This document shows positions 16,564 to 25,775 of a stretch of DNA of 64,000 nucleotides, in pieces. Source of the DNA: JAAYUD01 sp963676865 (lineage in GTDB: Bacteria > Bacteroidota > Bacteroidia > Bacteroidales > Bacteroidaceae); assembly GCA_963676865.2 (NCBI GenBank), contig CAXXSS010000001.1, positions 1,674,001 to 1,738,000 on the forward strand. The letters run 5' to 3'. The notes beneath the pieces are model-generated. The model did no database searches, was not told where the DNA came from, and saw only the letters and a list, made by a program, of their open reading frames with translations. Both the position numbers and the translations under genes were made by a program. How positions within the stretch are numbered: the stretch's first letter is position 1; the number at the start of each line of letters is the position of its first letter.

Positions 16564-18061
16564 TGGCGCTTTTTATTTTGTCAATTACAACATTTTCACC
16601 TAGTAGGGCTTCAGCTGTGTTGATAGCTGTAAGTGGAACACCACATATTCCATGTAGATTTATATTTTGCCCGGTTAGTAACAAGTTGTAAACTTTGGTA
16701 TATATTGGGACTTGCGAGAGAGCCATATTTTGGCAATCTTTGCGAAAACCATAGAGCGAACCTTCTTTGACATTGTAATAATCGCGGATGGTAAGTGGCG
16801 ATGAAGCAAATGACACGTCGATGTATTTCCGAAAATCCGGATAGACTTCTGTCATACGATCTAAAACCTTCTCAATCTGTTGTTGTTTCCATCTTTCATA
16901 ATCTTCTCCTCGATGCCCGACCGTCGTGTTTTCCCATTGTTTCACACAATTGAAGCTCATTATGTTGTTGATAATCATTTTGCTGGCAAAATGGCCTTGT
17001 TCTTTTTTGGCAGGAGTGAAGAACATAAATCCTTTTGGCCAATCATTACTGTCATAGTCTCCGTGTGTCCATACTTGATTATAGCCTTTTTGTAAATAGC
17101 AAGTATGATTAATGAAAGGAAAACATTCTTTTTTAAATATGATATAAACGGTAAATGCCGAGTAAGTATTAGGAATCTCATTGAGGCGTTCGTAATAAGA
17201 TTTAGGAAATGCTTTCTTGTCAACAACTTTTAAGAGTGAGCATGGGTGTATGGCCGAGATGTAATGGTCTGCATTGTATTCGCAGTTGTCTGCAGTTTTT
17301 ACGTATTGAACAAGGCGTTCTTTTATTTCGACTTTAACGACAGTTTTATTTGAAAGCACCTCACCTCCTTTGGATTGGATAATATCTTGTAAAGCATCAG
17401 CTAGCTGTTGACTTCCTCCATTAAAGCGGCTTGAGTCTTCAATATAAAGGACGTTAATCAGAGCGTGTATATAAGCTGGAGTATGATGCGCTACTCCTCC
17501 ATACATCGGATTCATAAATGCTAAGATATCTTGTAGGCGAGTATCTTTTATATAGTGTGCAATTAGTTCGTCTGCTGCCCAGAAGAAATGTTCGGAATGG
17601 GAAAATAGTCTATCACTTCCTTTCCGCAAATAAAATAAATCCACTTCATTGGCTAAATTGTATAACTCATTGACGTAAATGGAAAGATTCTCTTTTTCGT
17701 TAGGAAATTCTAGTGCCAAGTTAGCGATGAAATGTTCTTTACCGCTTCCCATGCGATAGGTCTTATGATCTGATAAGTAAGTAATTGAGGCAAACGAATT
17801 AGAGTCTTCAGTTCGGATGTCCAATTGTTTTAAAATATCTAGGTAATTGCATATTTTATACAATGCTCCTCCTTTTTGGAAACCACCTAAAACGTGCATA
17901 CCCGTTTCAAAAACTTCACCGTGATATTTAAAAGTCTGTAGCCCTCCTCCGATAACAGGGTTTTTCTCGAGCACAGTGACCGTATATCCTTCTTTTGCAA
18001 GAATGGCTCCTGTGAATAGCCCGCCTAAACCTCCTCCTATTATTAATATCTTTTTTTTCAT
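16553..18061 (-). CDS. CrtI-like FAD-dependent oxidoreductase (phytoene desaturase/retinol reductase type), first
   Basis: A 502-residue flavoprotein. The N-terminal dinucleotide-binding motif is IIGGGLGGLFTGAILAKEG, followed by VTVLEKNPVIGGGLQTF and FETGMHVLGG. The C-terminal end has YNLLLTGQNINLHGICGVPL, the closing FAD-contacting segment of the family. It is closely related to the neighbouring 18058-19551 gene, so the pair probably arose by duplication. Such enzymes oxidise or reduce conjugated polyenes, which suits a pigment pathway. The ATG overlaps the stop of the upstream gene by four bases. Confidence 0.85.
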   Translation of the reverse strand: MKKKILIIGGGLGGLFTGAILAKEGYTVTVLEKNPVIGGGLQTFKYHGEVFETGMHVLGGFQKGGALYKICNYLDILKQLDIRTEDSNSFASITYLSDHKTYRMGSGKEHFIANLALEFPNEKENLSIYVNELYNLANEVDLFYLRKGSDRLFSHSEHFFWAADELIAHYIKDTRLQDILAFMNPMYGGVAHHTPAYIHALINVLYIEDSSRFNGGSQQLADALQDIIQSKGGEVLSNKTVVKVEIKERLVQYVKTADNCEYNADHYISAIHPCSLLKVVDKKAFPKSYYERLNEIPNTYSAFTVYIIFKKECFPFINHTCYLQKGYNQVWTHGDYDSNDWPKGFMFFTPAKKEQGHFASKMIINNIMSFNCVKQWENTTVGHRGEDYERWKQQQIEKVLDRMTEVYPDFRKYIDVSFASSPLTIRDYYNVKEGSLYGFRKDCQNMALSQVPIYTKVYNLLLTGQNINLHGICGVPLTAINTAEALLGENVVIDKIKSANEI

Positions 18062-19551
18062 TTGTTAGACTCCATTACTTGCTTATAGATTCGTTCTGCT
18101 GACAATAACTCGGAACAAGTAACGATTGTGCCTATAAGAACACCTAAAGCGCCGTGCGAATTCGTGTTTTGTCCGGTTAGCAATAGGTTGGGTATTTTAG
18201 TTTTATGAGAAACACGATATGCGGCTTCTATTGAAACATCTTTTATAACACCATACATTGAACCGTCTTGTGTTCCGGTATAATCCCTGTAAGTAAGTGG
18301 TGTGGAAGTATAATAATGTTCGACATTATTTTTTAGCTCTGGAAAACTTTTTTCTACTTCATTTAATAATTTCCGGGCTTTTTGTTGTTTGAATAGTTCA
18401 TAATCTGCTCCACGATGACCTACAAGGGTATTCTCCCATTTTTGTACTTCTTTCATAGACATGTAAGATAGAATGATTCCATTCTCAGCAAAAACAGGTT
18501 CCTGTTTATGGCAAAAGTGCATATAAAGATAGCCTTTGGGCCATGATATTTCATCGTAATTTTCGCAGTCCCAGGGCGAATCATTTTTGTAACAGTAGAA
18601 ATTAGAATTCATATAAGGCACTACGTTTGGTTTGAATTTCAAATAGACGGCAAAGCAGGAAATAGTATTGGGTATATTGTTAACCCGCTTTCTATAAATG
18701 GGACGGATAATATTCGTATCAAGCATTTCTAAAGTACGCATAGGATGAGTATCGGAAATAATAATATCGGCGGGGTAAAATTCTCCGTCAGCTGTCGTTA
18801 CTCCTTTAGCTCGAATATTACTGCAGTCGATATGAACTACTCGTTTATTTGTCAATACTGTGCCATTTTTTTCTCGAATTGTGTTTGCTAACGAGAGCCC
18901 GATGTTGTCACTTCCTCCAACAATGCGAAAGGCACTTTGGTTATAAAAGTCCATAATGAAAGCATGAGATGAAAAAGGAGTTTTATTTTGTTGGGCTGCG
19001 TAGAGTGGCAGGTTACCTACCAATACATTACGGAGCATAGGATCCTTTATAAGTTGTTCCAATACATCATTTATGCTTCGAGTTTGATATTCGGTATTAA
19101 TCTTTAAATTAGATGTTTGCCCCAATGAATGCAATGACGAAGCGTTGGCAATTTGTTCAACGAGATCGTAATATTTTATTAGGTTGTCTTTTTCTTTAGG
19201 AAAGTACCTTGCCATTTGTTCTATGAAAGGCCTTTTCCCATTGGCAAATCGGAAGTGTTCACCACCTAACGATATTACATCGTATCCTAATGGATCAAGG
19301 CGGTTTAAACAGATATCTTTATCTACTTCCAAATAGTGAAGTAGTCGAGATAATGTTTGTCCTTTGTCCGCGCTTCCAATAAAATGCATGCCCGTTTCGA
19401 ACTTTGCTCCGTTACGACAGAAACATTGCATACAGCCTCCAAGTTGTGCCTCTTGCTCTAATACGGTGACATCAAAATTATTTTTTGCTAATATAACTCC
19501 GCATGAAAGACCTCCTAGGCCACTACCTATTATGATACATTTTTTTCTCAT
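18058..19551 (-). CDS. CrtI-like FAD-dependent oxidoreductase, second
   Basis: A 497-residue paralogue of the adjacent gene. It begins KKCIIIGSGLGGLSCGVILA, has VTVLEQEAQLGGCMQCF and FETGMHFIGSADKG, and ends with NLLLTGQNTNSHGALGVL. The two proteins share domain layout and many motifs (TPLTYRDY against SPLTIRDY). A pair of desaturase-like enzymes may act at successive positions on the polyene chain or form a heteromer. The start overlaps the MMPL gene stop by four bases, so translation is probably coupled along this stretch. Confidence 0.85.
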   Translation of the reverse strand: MRKKCIIIGSGLGGLSCGVILAKNNFDVTVLEQEAQLGGCMQCFCRNGAKFETGMHFIGSADKGQTLSRLLHYLEVDKDICLNRLDPLGYDVISLGGEHFRFANGKRPFIEQMARYFPKEKDNLIKYYDLVEQIANASSLHSLGQTSNLKINTEYQTRSINDVLEQLIKDPMLRNVLVGNLPLYAAQQNKTPFSSHAFIMDFYNQSAFRIVGGSDNIGLSLANTIREKNGTVLTNKRVVHIDCSNIRAKGVTTADGEFYPADIIISDTHPMRTLEMLDTNIIRPIYRKRVNNIPNTISCFAVYLKFKPNVVPYMNSNFYCYKNDSPWDCENYDEISWPKGYLYMHFCHKQEPVFAENGIILSYMSMKEVQKWENTLVGHRGADYELFKQQKARKLLNEVEKSFPELKNNVEHYYTSTPLTYRDYTGTQDGSMYGVIKDVSIEAAYRVSHKTKIPNLLLTGQNTNSHGALGVLIGTIVTCSELLSAERIYKQVMESNK

Positions 19552-22500
19552 TTAATAGTAATGTATTGAGGGTGATATTTCTCAAAATCATTTAATTCTG
19601 ATTTTTCATTGGCCAGCAAGACAAAACATTTGTCAGGTAGTGGATAGTCGTGTGGGAAGAGATTGTTCTCAGGTAGACGGCAGAAATGAAGATTCTTTGG
19701 TAAATAGGAGCAGTTTGCTGCTAATAAATACTCTTCTTCATTGGCTTCAAAAGCGTAGGTTTCAATATTCTTGTTGACTAATGCGAAAAGTAAAGCAAAC
19801 TCGCCTTGCCCGCTATTCATGATCCAAATATGATGTAGATCAGAATAATCTGCATCAATATATTTCTCGTAAAGAGGACTCTTTTTGAGTATCTTTCGGC
19901 AATGCATTTCTACAGAAACCCCTTTGTACATATATTTATAGTTGATATAAGGTAAATAATATGCAGTCTTTTCTTTTCTTTTACAGATCAATTCGAAATT
20001 CTTCAGGTAGTATTGGTGAAAAGCTGAAGCACGTTGTCTATAGCCCATTCCGAAGGATAAATCTGTAGGGCTGATACGTTGAGTGATTTCCATATAAATG
20101 CTACCCTTACGTAGCATAAAATCTTTTTTGGGCAGTACATGACCAACACCATGGATGAAAATGGGTAGAATATCTAATTGGAGTTTCTCTGCTAGATAAA
20201 AAGCTCCTCTATGAAAACGTTGAATAGAAGAATCTTCCGACCGAGTTCCTTCCGGGAAAATAACGACAGAATAACTGCGTTCAGTTAAGTTTTTCAGTTT
20301 TGGAAGATTGGTATCAATGCCATTCGATACTGGATAAAACTCGGCGTATTTGATTATCATTCCGTAAAAGGGGTTGTTCCATACCCAATCGTTTGTTAGG
20401 ATTATTATTTTGGGAGTGAGCATCATGAGGCACATTAGATCGAGATGTGACTGGTGGTTGCAAATAATGACTGCTGGCTTATCAAATGTTTCACCGACTT
20501 TGTTTTCATAAGAGAATTTTACACCGGGCACATGTTGAATGATAAATTTCGAGATACGGCAAAGATTGAAATGATAATGCCTTTTTTTCTTTTCGGTAAT
20601 CTTTCCTATATGAAAATAAATGAAAGTGTAAGGAATCCAAATGAGATAAACACTGAATAAGAAAAATAGAAGAGAGAATAGCGAATAACCTATTCGTTGT
20701 AATGTTTGTGGGACATTACGTTTTTCTCCATTAACCATCGTAATCCATTTAAAAATTAGGGGAGGAAAATAATAAGCCATTAATACTACCGTGAACATAC
20801 CAATGATAGTGACTTCTCCTAATGATCTCATGGCTGGATGCTTTGCAAAAACCAGGGTGCCTATTCCGACGAACATAATAATTGCTGATAGAGCGACACT
20901 GTTTTTATATGAAGCAAGTATTTTTTTATGATAAGCGTACTCTGATATCAATCCTTCGGTGATAAAGATGGTATAGTCGTCACCTTGTCCAAAAATGAAA
21001 GTAGCTAAAATGATATTGACTATGTTGAATTGAATGCCCAGAAGTTGCATAATGCCCAATATCCATACCCAGCTTATTGCAAGCGGTAAGAATGATATCA
21101 AGCTAAGTTCGAGGCGTCCTAATGATAACCATAAAAAGAAAAAAACAATAAATCCGCAAGCATAACCAATGTAATTGAAATCAAAGGATAATTGGTCCAC
21201 ATATTTTGAGCCAACATCGCTTTGGTTGAATGCAAAATATTTGGTTGAAGAATTTAGATTTTTCTTTACTTCCTTCACATTCTGTTGTGGTGTATGGACG
21301 AAGTTAATGATTTTGATATTCTGTCTTGTTTTATAAACATAAGAAGTGCCTAATGTTTGTTGGATAGGTGCAAAGAAACTGATAGGTTGAATCTTATAAT
21401 CTTGAGACAAAAGCTTATTGAAAGGTTTGAAAGCCTCTGCTGAAAAACCTTGAGCAGTACTTGCTTTTTGTAGTTCGGTCAAGACTGATTGGCGATGTAT
21501 ATCCCAGAATTTTTGCCATCTATTAATAGCCTGATGTTGTTTTTGCGTTGATAAAATAAAATTGCCGATACCGCTGACGTAAGAAATATCTTTTTTCCCT
21601 ATCGCCTTGATTTTTTGCTGTAAACTTTCGTCGTTTCGAAGAGCCTCTTCCATATTTTTCCCTTCAGCAATGGCATAGATACATTCTTCTCTCGAATTTT
21701 GCAGGCTACCCGATAACAGATTTAAATCTTGCCGCTGTTGTTCGGTCATATAATTAATATGTTGCAAATTTGAATCGAAAGATGTCCGTATGCTGAATAT
21801 TCCTAAAATAATAGTGAGTATTATAATTGGCCAAAGCAAGAACTTTGTATTTTCTAATGAAAATGAGGCTAATTTCCCAAAAGTTAACTTGTTATTTACC
21901 ATGTGTTTTCTGCTTTTGGCAAATAATGGAAGGAATACCAAGACAAACAAGATAGTACCTATCATAACCAGTGAACCAAAAACTCCCAAATCGCGCATTG
22001 CTGCTGCATTCATCCATGCTAAACTAAGGAAGGCTCCTACTGTGGTGATATTACCTATTAGCAATGGTGGCACCATTTCTTTTAGAGCTTGCCGTTTGTC
22101 GGATTCGTGTTTGAGATGATCGAGAAAATGTAAAGGATAATTAACTGCAATACCGATGATGACTGACCCGATACCCAATACGATAATCGAAATATGATCA
22201 CTATAAAGCGCTATTCCACCTAAAGCAAAAAGCCAGCCGGATGCAATAGAAACAATGATCCAAAGTAAATCACCAATGCGGCGAAAAGAACAAATTAAAA
22301 GAGCAAAGATTAAAATAATTGATAGTGATACTGCTAAAATACCATCATGCTTTATCTGTTGAGCATTAGTCGCGGCAATGAGAGGTGCTCCTATTGCAGA
22401 TATATGCACGTCCGGATATGTCTTTTGGGTCATTTTAATAGTGCGGTCTATCATTTGGGCAAGCATGCTATTTTGCTCTGATTCGCTCATACCGTAAGGT

Positions 22501-23156
22501 GAGTTGAGAAAAATAAGACTTTTGTGCCAATTGTCTGTAAATACACAGCCATCATATAGATTATAGCGGTCACTAATTTGAAAAGATTGTAGACGACGGA
22601 GTACGGGCGTAAAGAGATGGAGGGGGTCCAACTGAATATTATCCGAAAACGCACTACCGGTGGGCAACATTAGCATTTGTTTATCATTCTTCAATTGTTT
22701 CATGATGTAATCCGGTTGTGCGAGTAACGAATCCATGCGTTGGTAATCGGCTGGAATCAGAAAGAATGGATAGTTCTGCTGGATGAAACTTATCATATTC
22801 ATCATTGCTGAATCATTGACTCGGACCTGTAGACTTTTCACGATATGAGAAATATCTACCTTTTGCCAATTTTCATTAAAGGCATCCATTACACTTACAA
22901 GATGATCTGCGCTTTCTTGGGTACTTTTGGCAGAGGCGAAGATGACGACTATTTTATTTTGTCCGCCAATATGTTGGTAGGCATCTGCTATTTTCTCGTT
23001 TTTTTTGTCATGTGGAAGAAAATCTGAGATATCTTCGCTGTAATTCAATTGAGATATCAACAAAGTACAACCTATCAAGCAGCATATTAGGATTATTGCT
23101 GCGAACCATTTTCGGGTATTTAACCAATCATACATACATAAGAATAACCGGGTCAT
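19548..23156 (-). CDS. MMPL/RND-type lipid exporter fused to a PlsC-like acyltransferase and a C-terminal extension
   Basis: A 1202-residue fusion. Residues 1-800 are an MMPL/RND transporter: a first membrane helix at about 17-36, a large periplasmic loop, membrane helices at about 272-415, a helix near 440, a second periplasmic loop and helices at about 660-810. The second membrane half carries GQGDDYTIF near 723-731, where RND proton-relay acids sit. Residues about 880-1050 are an acyltransferase with NHQSHLD at 900-906 and FPEGTRS at 967-973. The last 120 residues (SGQGEFALLFALVNKN) resemble a Rossmann-like fragment that I cannot assign. In aryl-polyene clusters separate exporter and acyltransferase genes occur, so this fusion would couple acyl transfer and export at one site. 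The gene overlaps both neighbours by four bases. Confidence 0.85.
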   Translation of the reverse strand: MTRLFLCMYDWLNTRKWFAAIILICCLIGCTLLISQLNYSEDISDFLPHDKKNEKIADAYQHIGGQNKIVVIFASAKSTQESADHLVSVMDAFNENWQKVDISHIVKSLQVRVNDSAMMNMISFIQQNYPFFLIPADYQRMDSLLAQPDYIMKQLKNDKQMLMLPTGSAFSDNIQLDPLHLFTPVLRRLQSFQISDRYNLYDGCVFTDNWHKSLIFLNSPYGMSESEQNSMLAQMIDRTIKMTQKTYPDVHISAIGAPLIAATNAQQIKHDGILAVSLSIILIFALLICSFRRIGDLLWIIVSIASGWLFALGGIALYSDHISIIVLGIGSVIIGIAVNYPLHFLDHLKHESDKRQALKEMVPPLLIGNITTVGAFLSLAWMNAAAMRDLGVFGSLVMIGTILFVLVFLPLFAKSRKHMVNNKLTFGKLASFSLENTKFLLWPIIILTIILGIFSIRTSFDSNLQHINYMTEQQRQDLNLLSGSLQNSREECIYAIAEGKNMEEALRNDESLQQKIKAIGKKDISYVSGIGNFILSTQKQHQAINRWQKFWDIHRQSVLTELQKASTAQGFSAEAFKPFNKLLSQDYKIQPISFFAPIQQTLGTSYVYKTRQNIKIINFVHTPQQNVKEVKKNLNSSTKYFAFNQSDVGSKYVDQLSFDFNYIGYACGFIVFFFLWLSLGRLELSLISFLPLAISWVWILGIMQLLGIQFNIVNIILATFIFGQGDDYTIFITEGLISEYAYHKKILASYKNSVALSAIIMFVGIGTLVFAKHPAMRSLGEVTIIGMFTVVLMAYYFPPLIFKWITMVNGEKRNVPQTLQRIGYSLFSLLFFLFSVYLIWIPYTFIYFHIGKITEKKKRHYHFNLCRISKFIIQHVPGVKFSYENKVGETFDKPAVIICNHQSHLDLMCLMMLTPKIIILTNDWVWNNPFYGMIIKYAEFYPVSNGIDTNLPKLKNLTERSYSVVIFPEGTRSEDSSIQRFHRGAFYLAEKLQLDILPIFIHGVGHVLPKKDFMLRKGSIYMEITQRISPTDLSFGMGYRQRASAFHQYYLKNFELICKRKEKTAYYLPYINYKYMYKGVSVEMHCRKILKKSPLYEKYIDADYSDLHHIWIMNSGQGEFALLFALVNKNIETYAFEANEEEYLLAANCSYLPKNLHFCRLPENNLFPHDYPLPDKCFVLLANEKSELNDFEKYHPQYITIK

Positions 23157-23932
23157 TGAGTAATCCTCCTAATGAAATGTTTTGTTCTTAAAGGTATACC
23201 ATAAATAACAGTTGCTATACATAGAACAGTGTTTAGTATGCTGATGCGGGCAAAATCAGTAAAGGGACGAAAATGAGATACTCGTTCCGATTTTGGAGGA
23301 TAATAAACTCGAATAGGGATTGGATGGATTTTAATATCGTGCCATGCACAGAATACTAATAGTTCTAATTCAGCTTCGTATTTTGCTGTTAATAGTTCTA
23401 GATATTTTATCTTTCGTAATGGATAGAGCCGAAAGCCTGTTTGTGTATCGGGTAATCTTTTCCCTGTTTGAATATAAAACCAAAAATTTGAAAAGCGATT
23501 AGCAAAAGTGCTGTTTCTCGACATATTATCATTTTGTAATGTACGGCTACCAATAATTAGTGTATCAGGATATTTCTTTATTTTTTCAACGAATAATGGG
23601 ATATCTTCCGGATAATGTTGTCCGTCAGCATCGAGTGTGATAACATAGCGGAATCCCATCGCTTGCGATTTGAGTAAACCGATTTTTAATGCATAGCCTT
23701 TACCCCGATTTCTTTTATTTTTAATGATAATTATTTTGTCTAAATAAGGAGAAAGTTGTTCATGTGTGCGATCGGTACAGCCATCATCAATAATAATAAT
23801 CTGATATGCGAAGCGCAAAGTCCTTTTAATGATTGATGCTATAGTCTTTTCGTTATTGAAAGTAGGAATAACGATGCATATATCGCTATCATTTAGCGAC
23901 TCTTTGTCTCTTTCATTCTTAGATAGGCTCAT
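23153..23932 (-). CDS. Glycosyltransferase family 2 (dolichol-phosphate-mannose synthase-like)
   Basis: A 259-residue GT-A fold glycosyltransferase. Motifs are CIVIPTFNNEKTI at the N-terminus, IIIDDGCTDRT, RGKGYALKIGL and the metal-binding DADGQHYPEDI. The C-terminus has a short hydrophobic stretch. GT2 enzymes of this kind are found in aryl-polyene clusters and may glycosylate the polyene head group or lipid anchor; the donor cannot be inferred. Stop and start overlap the MMPL fusion gene by four bases. The start overlaps the hot-dog gene stop by 14 bases. Confidence 0.88.
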   Translation of the reverse strand: MSLSKNERDKESLNDSDICIVIPTFNNEKTIASIIKRTLRFAYQIIIIDDGCTDRTHEQLSPYLDKIIIIKNKRNRGKGYALKIGLLKSQAMGFRYVITLDADGQHYPEDIPLFVEKIKKYPDTLIIGSRTLQNDNMSRNSTFANRFSNFWFYIQTGKRLPDTQTGFRLYPLRKIKYLELLTAKYEAELELLVFCAWHDIKIHPIPIRVYYPPKSERVSHFRPFTDFARISILNTVLCIATVIYGIPLRTKHFIRRITQ

Positions 23933-24308
23933 AACTATATGTTAAGGATAATTTTGCAAAACTGCAATGCTCGTCATTTTTAACCACAACGTGAACTTTA
24001 CATTCGTTTTTGTCTTTGGTTAATTTGGAAAATATGAATGATACTTTAATATTTTCGTTAGGCGATAATACTGCAAGATATTTTACGTTCTGCGCCTTTT
24101 TGAGGTATAAACTGCATTGCAAATATTTTTCGAATAATTCTTTGGCCATTTGCAAAATACAGACACCAGGTGTGATTGGCTTTTCCGGAAAGTGAGCTTT
24201 GTAAATAATGTGATTTGGATCAAATCTGACTATATAGTAAAAGCCCGCATCTGATTCAGCATAATGTTCAATATAGAAAAAGTTATTCAGCAATTTCATG
24301 TTTGTCAT
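23919..24308 (-). CDS. Hot-dog fold protein, FabZ-like 3-hydroxyacyl-ACP dehydratase
   Basis: A 129-residue hot-dog protein with the central helix region typical of FabA/FabZ: HFPEKPITPGVCILQMAKEL, where H is the catalytic histidine of the HFPxxPxxPGV motif. FabZ normally has a glutamate or aspartate later in the helix, and QMAKEL offers an acid. The role in the cluster would be to remove water from the 3-hydroxyacyl intermediate in each extension cycle, giving the conjugated double bonds. An alternative start three codons downstream (24299) is possible. Confidence 0.8.
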   Translation of the reverse strand: MTNMKLLNNFFYIEHYAESDAGFYYIVRFDPNHIIYKAHFPEKPITPGVCILQMAKELFEKYLQCSLYLKKAQNVKYLAVLSPNENIKVSFIFSKLTKDKNECKVHVVVKNDEHCSFAKLSLTYSYEPI

Positions 24309-24783
24309 CTTGTTGTTCTTTGAGTGGAATAAAAGTGTATATCAGTCCATACTTTAAGTTTTTCAATACAACAGTTCCATCTGCGTTGTACTCGATACTT
24401 CGATAAGGATCTTTATACATTTTATTCTGGAAGTCTGTAATGAATAAAAATCTCATATCCTTCTTTACAACATTGCGAATATACCATTTATTCAGAAATT
24501 CTATTACGTTCATTAACTTTACTTTAGCTTTTTTCCGTAAGAAAATCATATCAAATGCTTTTATACCAAATTCGTTAAAGACACTACCGCATACCTGTTC
24601 GTCGGTCAATCGAAGGATATAAATTCCAGTTAATTCCGCTTTTTTAGTTTGGATAGAAAAACTATAACGAGCACTTCCTTCGGAATTAAATAAGAATATT
24701 TTATGTGAACTGTCGGCTACTTGCGCTGACCCCGACATCGCAATAAACAATAGATAGCTAATCCAAATTAAATAACTTTTCAT
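24283..24783 (-). CDS. Exported protein of unknown function in the polyene cluster
   Basis: A 166-residue protein starting MKSYLIWISYLLFIAMSG with a signal peptide ending near GSAQ; an ATG at 24795 would add four residues. The mature part is beta-rich (YSFSIQTKKAELTGIYILRL, DGTVVLKNLKYGLIYTF). In other aryl-polyene clusters a small envelope lipoprotein gene sits beside lolA, so this protein may take part in moving the product between membranes. There is no lipobox cysteine here. It overlaps lolA by 26 bases and the dehydratase gene by 26 bases. Confidence 0.55.
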   Translation of the reverse strand: MKSYLIWISYLLFIAMSGSAQVADSSHKIFLFNSEGSARYSFSIQTKKAELTGIYILRLTDEQVCGSVFNEFGIKAFDMIFLRKKAKVKLMNVIEFLNKWYIRNVVKKDMRFLFITDFQNKMYKDPYRSIEYNADGTVVLKNLKYGLIYTFIPLKEQQDDKHEIAE

Positions 24784-25396
24784 TAATACGAGCATTTATT
24801 TGAACATTCCGTAATTCAATTTCTGTCTTATCCCCTCCCTTTTCAAACATCTCGATCTTTGATACGATCGATTTATTTGAATCAAAATAGATTCTAATAG
24901 TGCTGAACATACTTTTCATTTGATGTCTTTTAGGTATAAGATCGGCTACCCAATCATTATACTGAGTATACATTTTGACACTAAATTCTGATGATGACAT
25001 TAAGTCCTTTCCTGTCACGCTATTCATCATGATGCGAGTAATCTCTTGGAACATCCTACTCGATTTAATATCTATCGAATTTTTCTTTCCTCCTTGTTTA
25101 ATCAAGACCTTAGCTCCATTAATAATAAATATATAGCTATAAGGTGATTGGTATTCCCAATGTAGGGAGCTAGGTTTTTGATAAATCATTCGCCCATGTG
25201 ATACCATTTTATCATTGAGCATAGATAATCGTTTGGTTTGAATGAAATTACATTGAATCGTTTTTATCGTAGACTCTACATTCATTATTTTGGTTATCAT
25301 TGCTTTTTGTTGTGTGGGGCTTACAGGTTTTAAAGATTGACTGAAAGACGCAATAAAACACAATGTTAGTGAAATAAATACCGTAAATCTTTTCAT
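24758..25396 (-). CDS. LolA-like outer-membrane lipoprotein carrier
   Basis: A 212-residue periplasmic protein. The start at 25396 gives the signal peptide MKRFTVFISLTLCFIASFSQ; an upstream in-frame ATG at 25432 would put 12 residues before it. The LolA fold is indicated by IQCNFIQTKRLSMLNDKMVS, GRMIYQKPSSLHWEYQSPY, IYFDSNKSIVSKIEMFE and GDKTEIELRNVQIN. LolA carries lipoproteins across the periplasm. Cluster-linked copies are thought to carry the polyene lipid to the outer membrane. Confidence 0.85.
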   Translation of the reverse strand: MKRFTVFISLTLCFIASFSQSLKPVSPTQQKAMITKIMNVESTIKTIQCNFIQTKRLSMLNDKMVSHGRMIYQKPSSLHWEYQSPYSYIFIINGAKVLIKQGGKKNSIDIKSSRMFQEITRIMMNSVTGKDLMSSSEFSVKMYTQYNDWVADLIPKRHQMKSMFSTIRIYFDSNKSIVSKIEMFEKGGDKTEIELRNVQINARINEKLFNLD

Positions 25397-25421
25397 TGTA
25401 TGGTTCTTTAGTTTTAATATT

Positions 25422-25775
25422 TTATTTAGCAATTAAAAAACAACCGCCCATAATGAGTAAAACACCCATCCAGCGAGTAATTGATATTTGTTCATGGAAA
25501 AATATAATGGCAGCGAACATTCCGAATACATAACTTAAACTAATCATCGGATAAGCCATGCTGAAAGGGAACTTCTTTAGAATGTATAACCAAAGTATGG
25601 TAGCTAATCCGTAGCAGATGCCACAAGCTAGAAGCCACCAATTGGTGAGTAATTTTTCGAAGAAGAACCAAGTCCATTCAAATTTGTCCATTTTGTTTAG
25701 GGCAAATTTTAATAATACTTGTCCAAGCGACAAAAGTAAACTTTGCGCTAATGCTAAAGGAATTATTTGCCACAT
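25422..25775 (-). CDS. Small EamA/SMR-type membrane transporter
   Basis: A 117-residue protein with four predicted membrane helices (PLALAQSLLLSLGQVLLKFA, WWLLACGICYGLATILWLYI, MAYPMISLSYVFGMFAAIIF, WMGVLLIMGGCFLIA). It looks like a half-size EamA or small multidrug-resistance family protein, similar in size to ArnE/F-type lipid flippase subunits. It would need to form a dimer. The position between lolA and the ketosynthase-like gene suggests help in moving a lipid intermediate across the inner membrane, which is not proven. Confidence 0.78.
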   Translation of the reverse strand: MWQIIPLALAQSLLLSLGQVLLKFALNKMDKFEWTWFFFEKLLTNWWLLACGICYGLATILWLYILKKFPFSMAYPMISLSYVFGMFAAIIFFHEQISITRWMGVLLIMGGCFLIAK

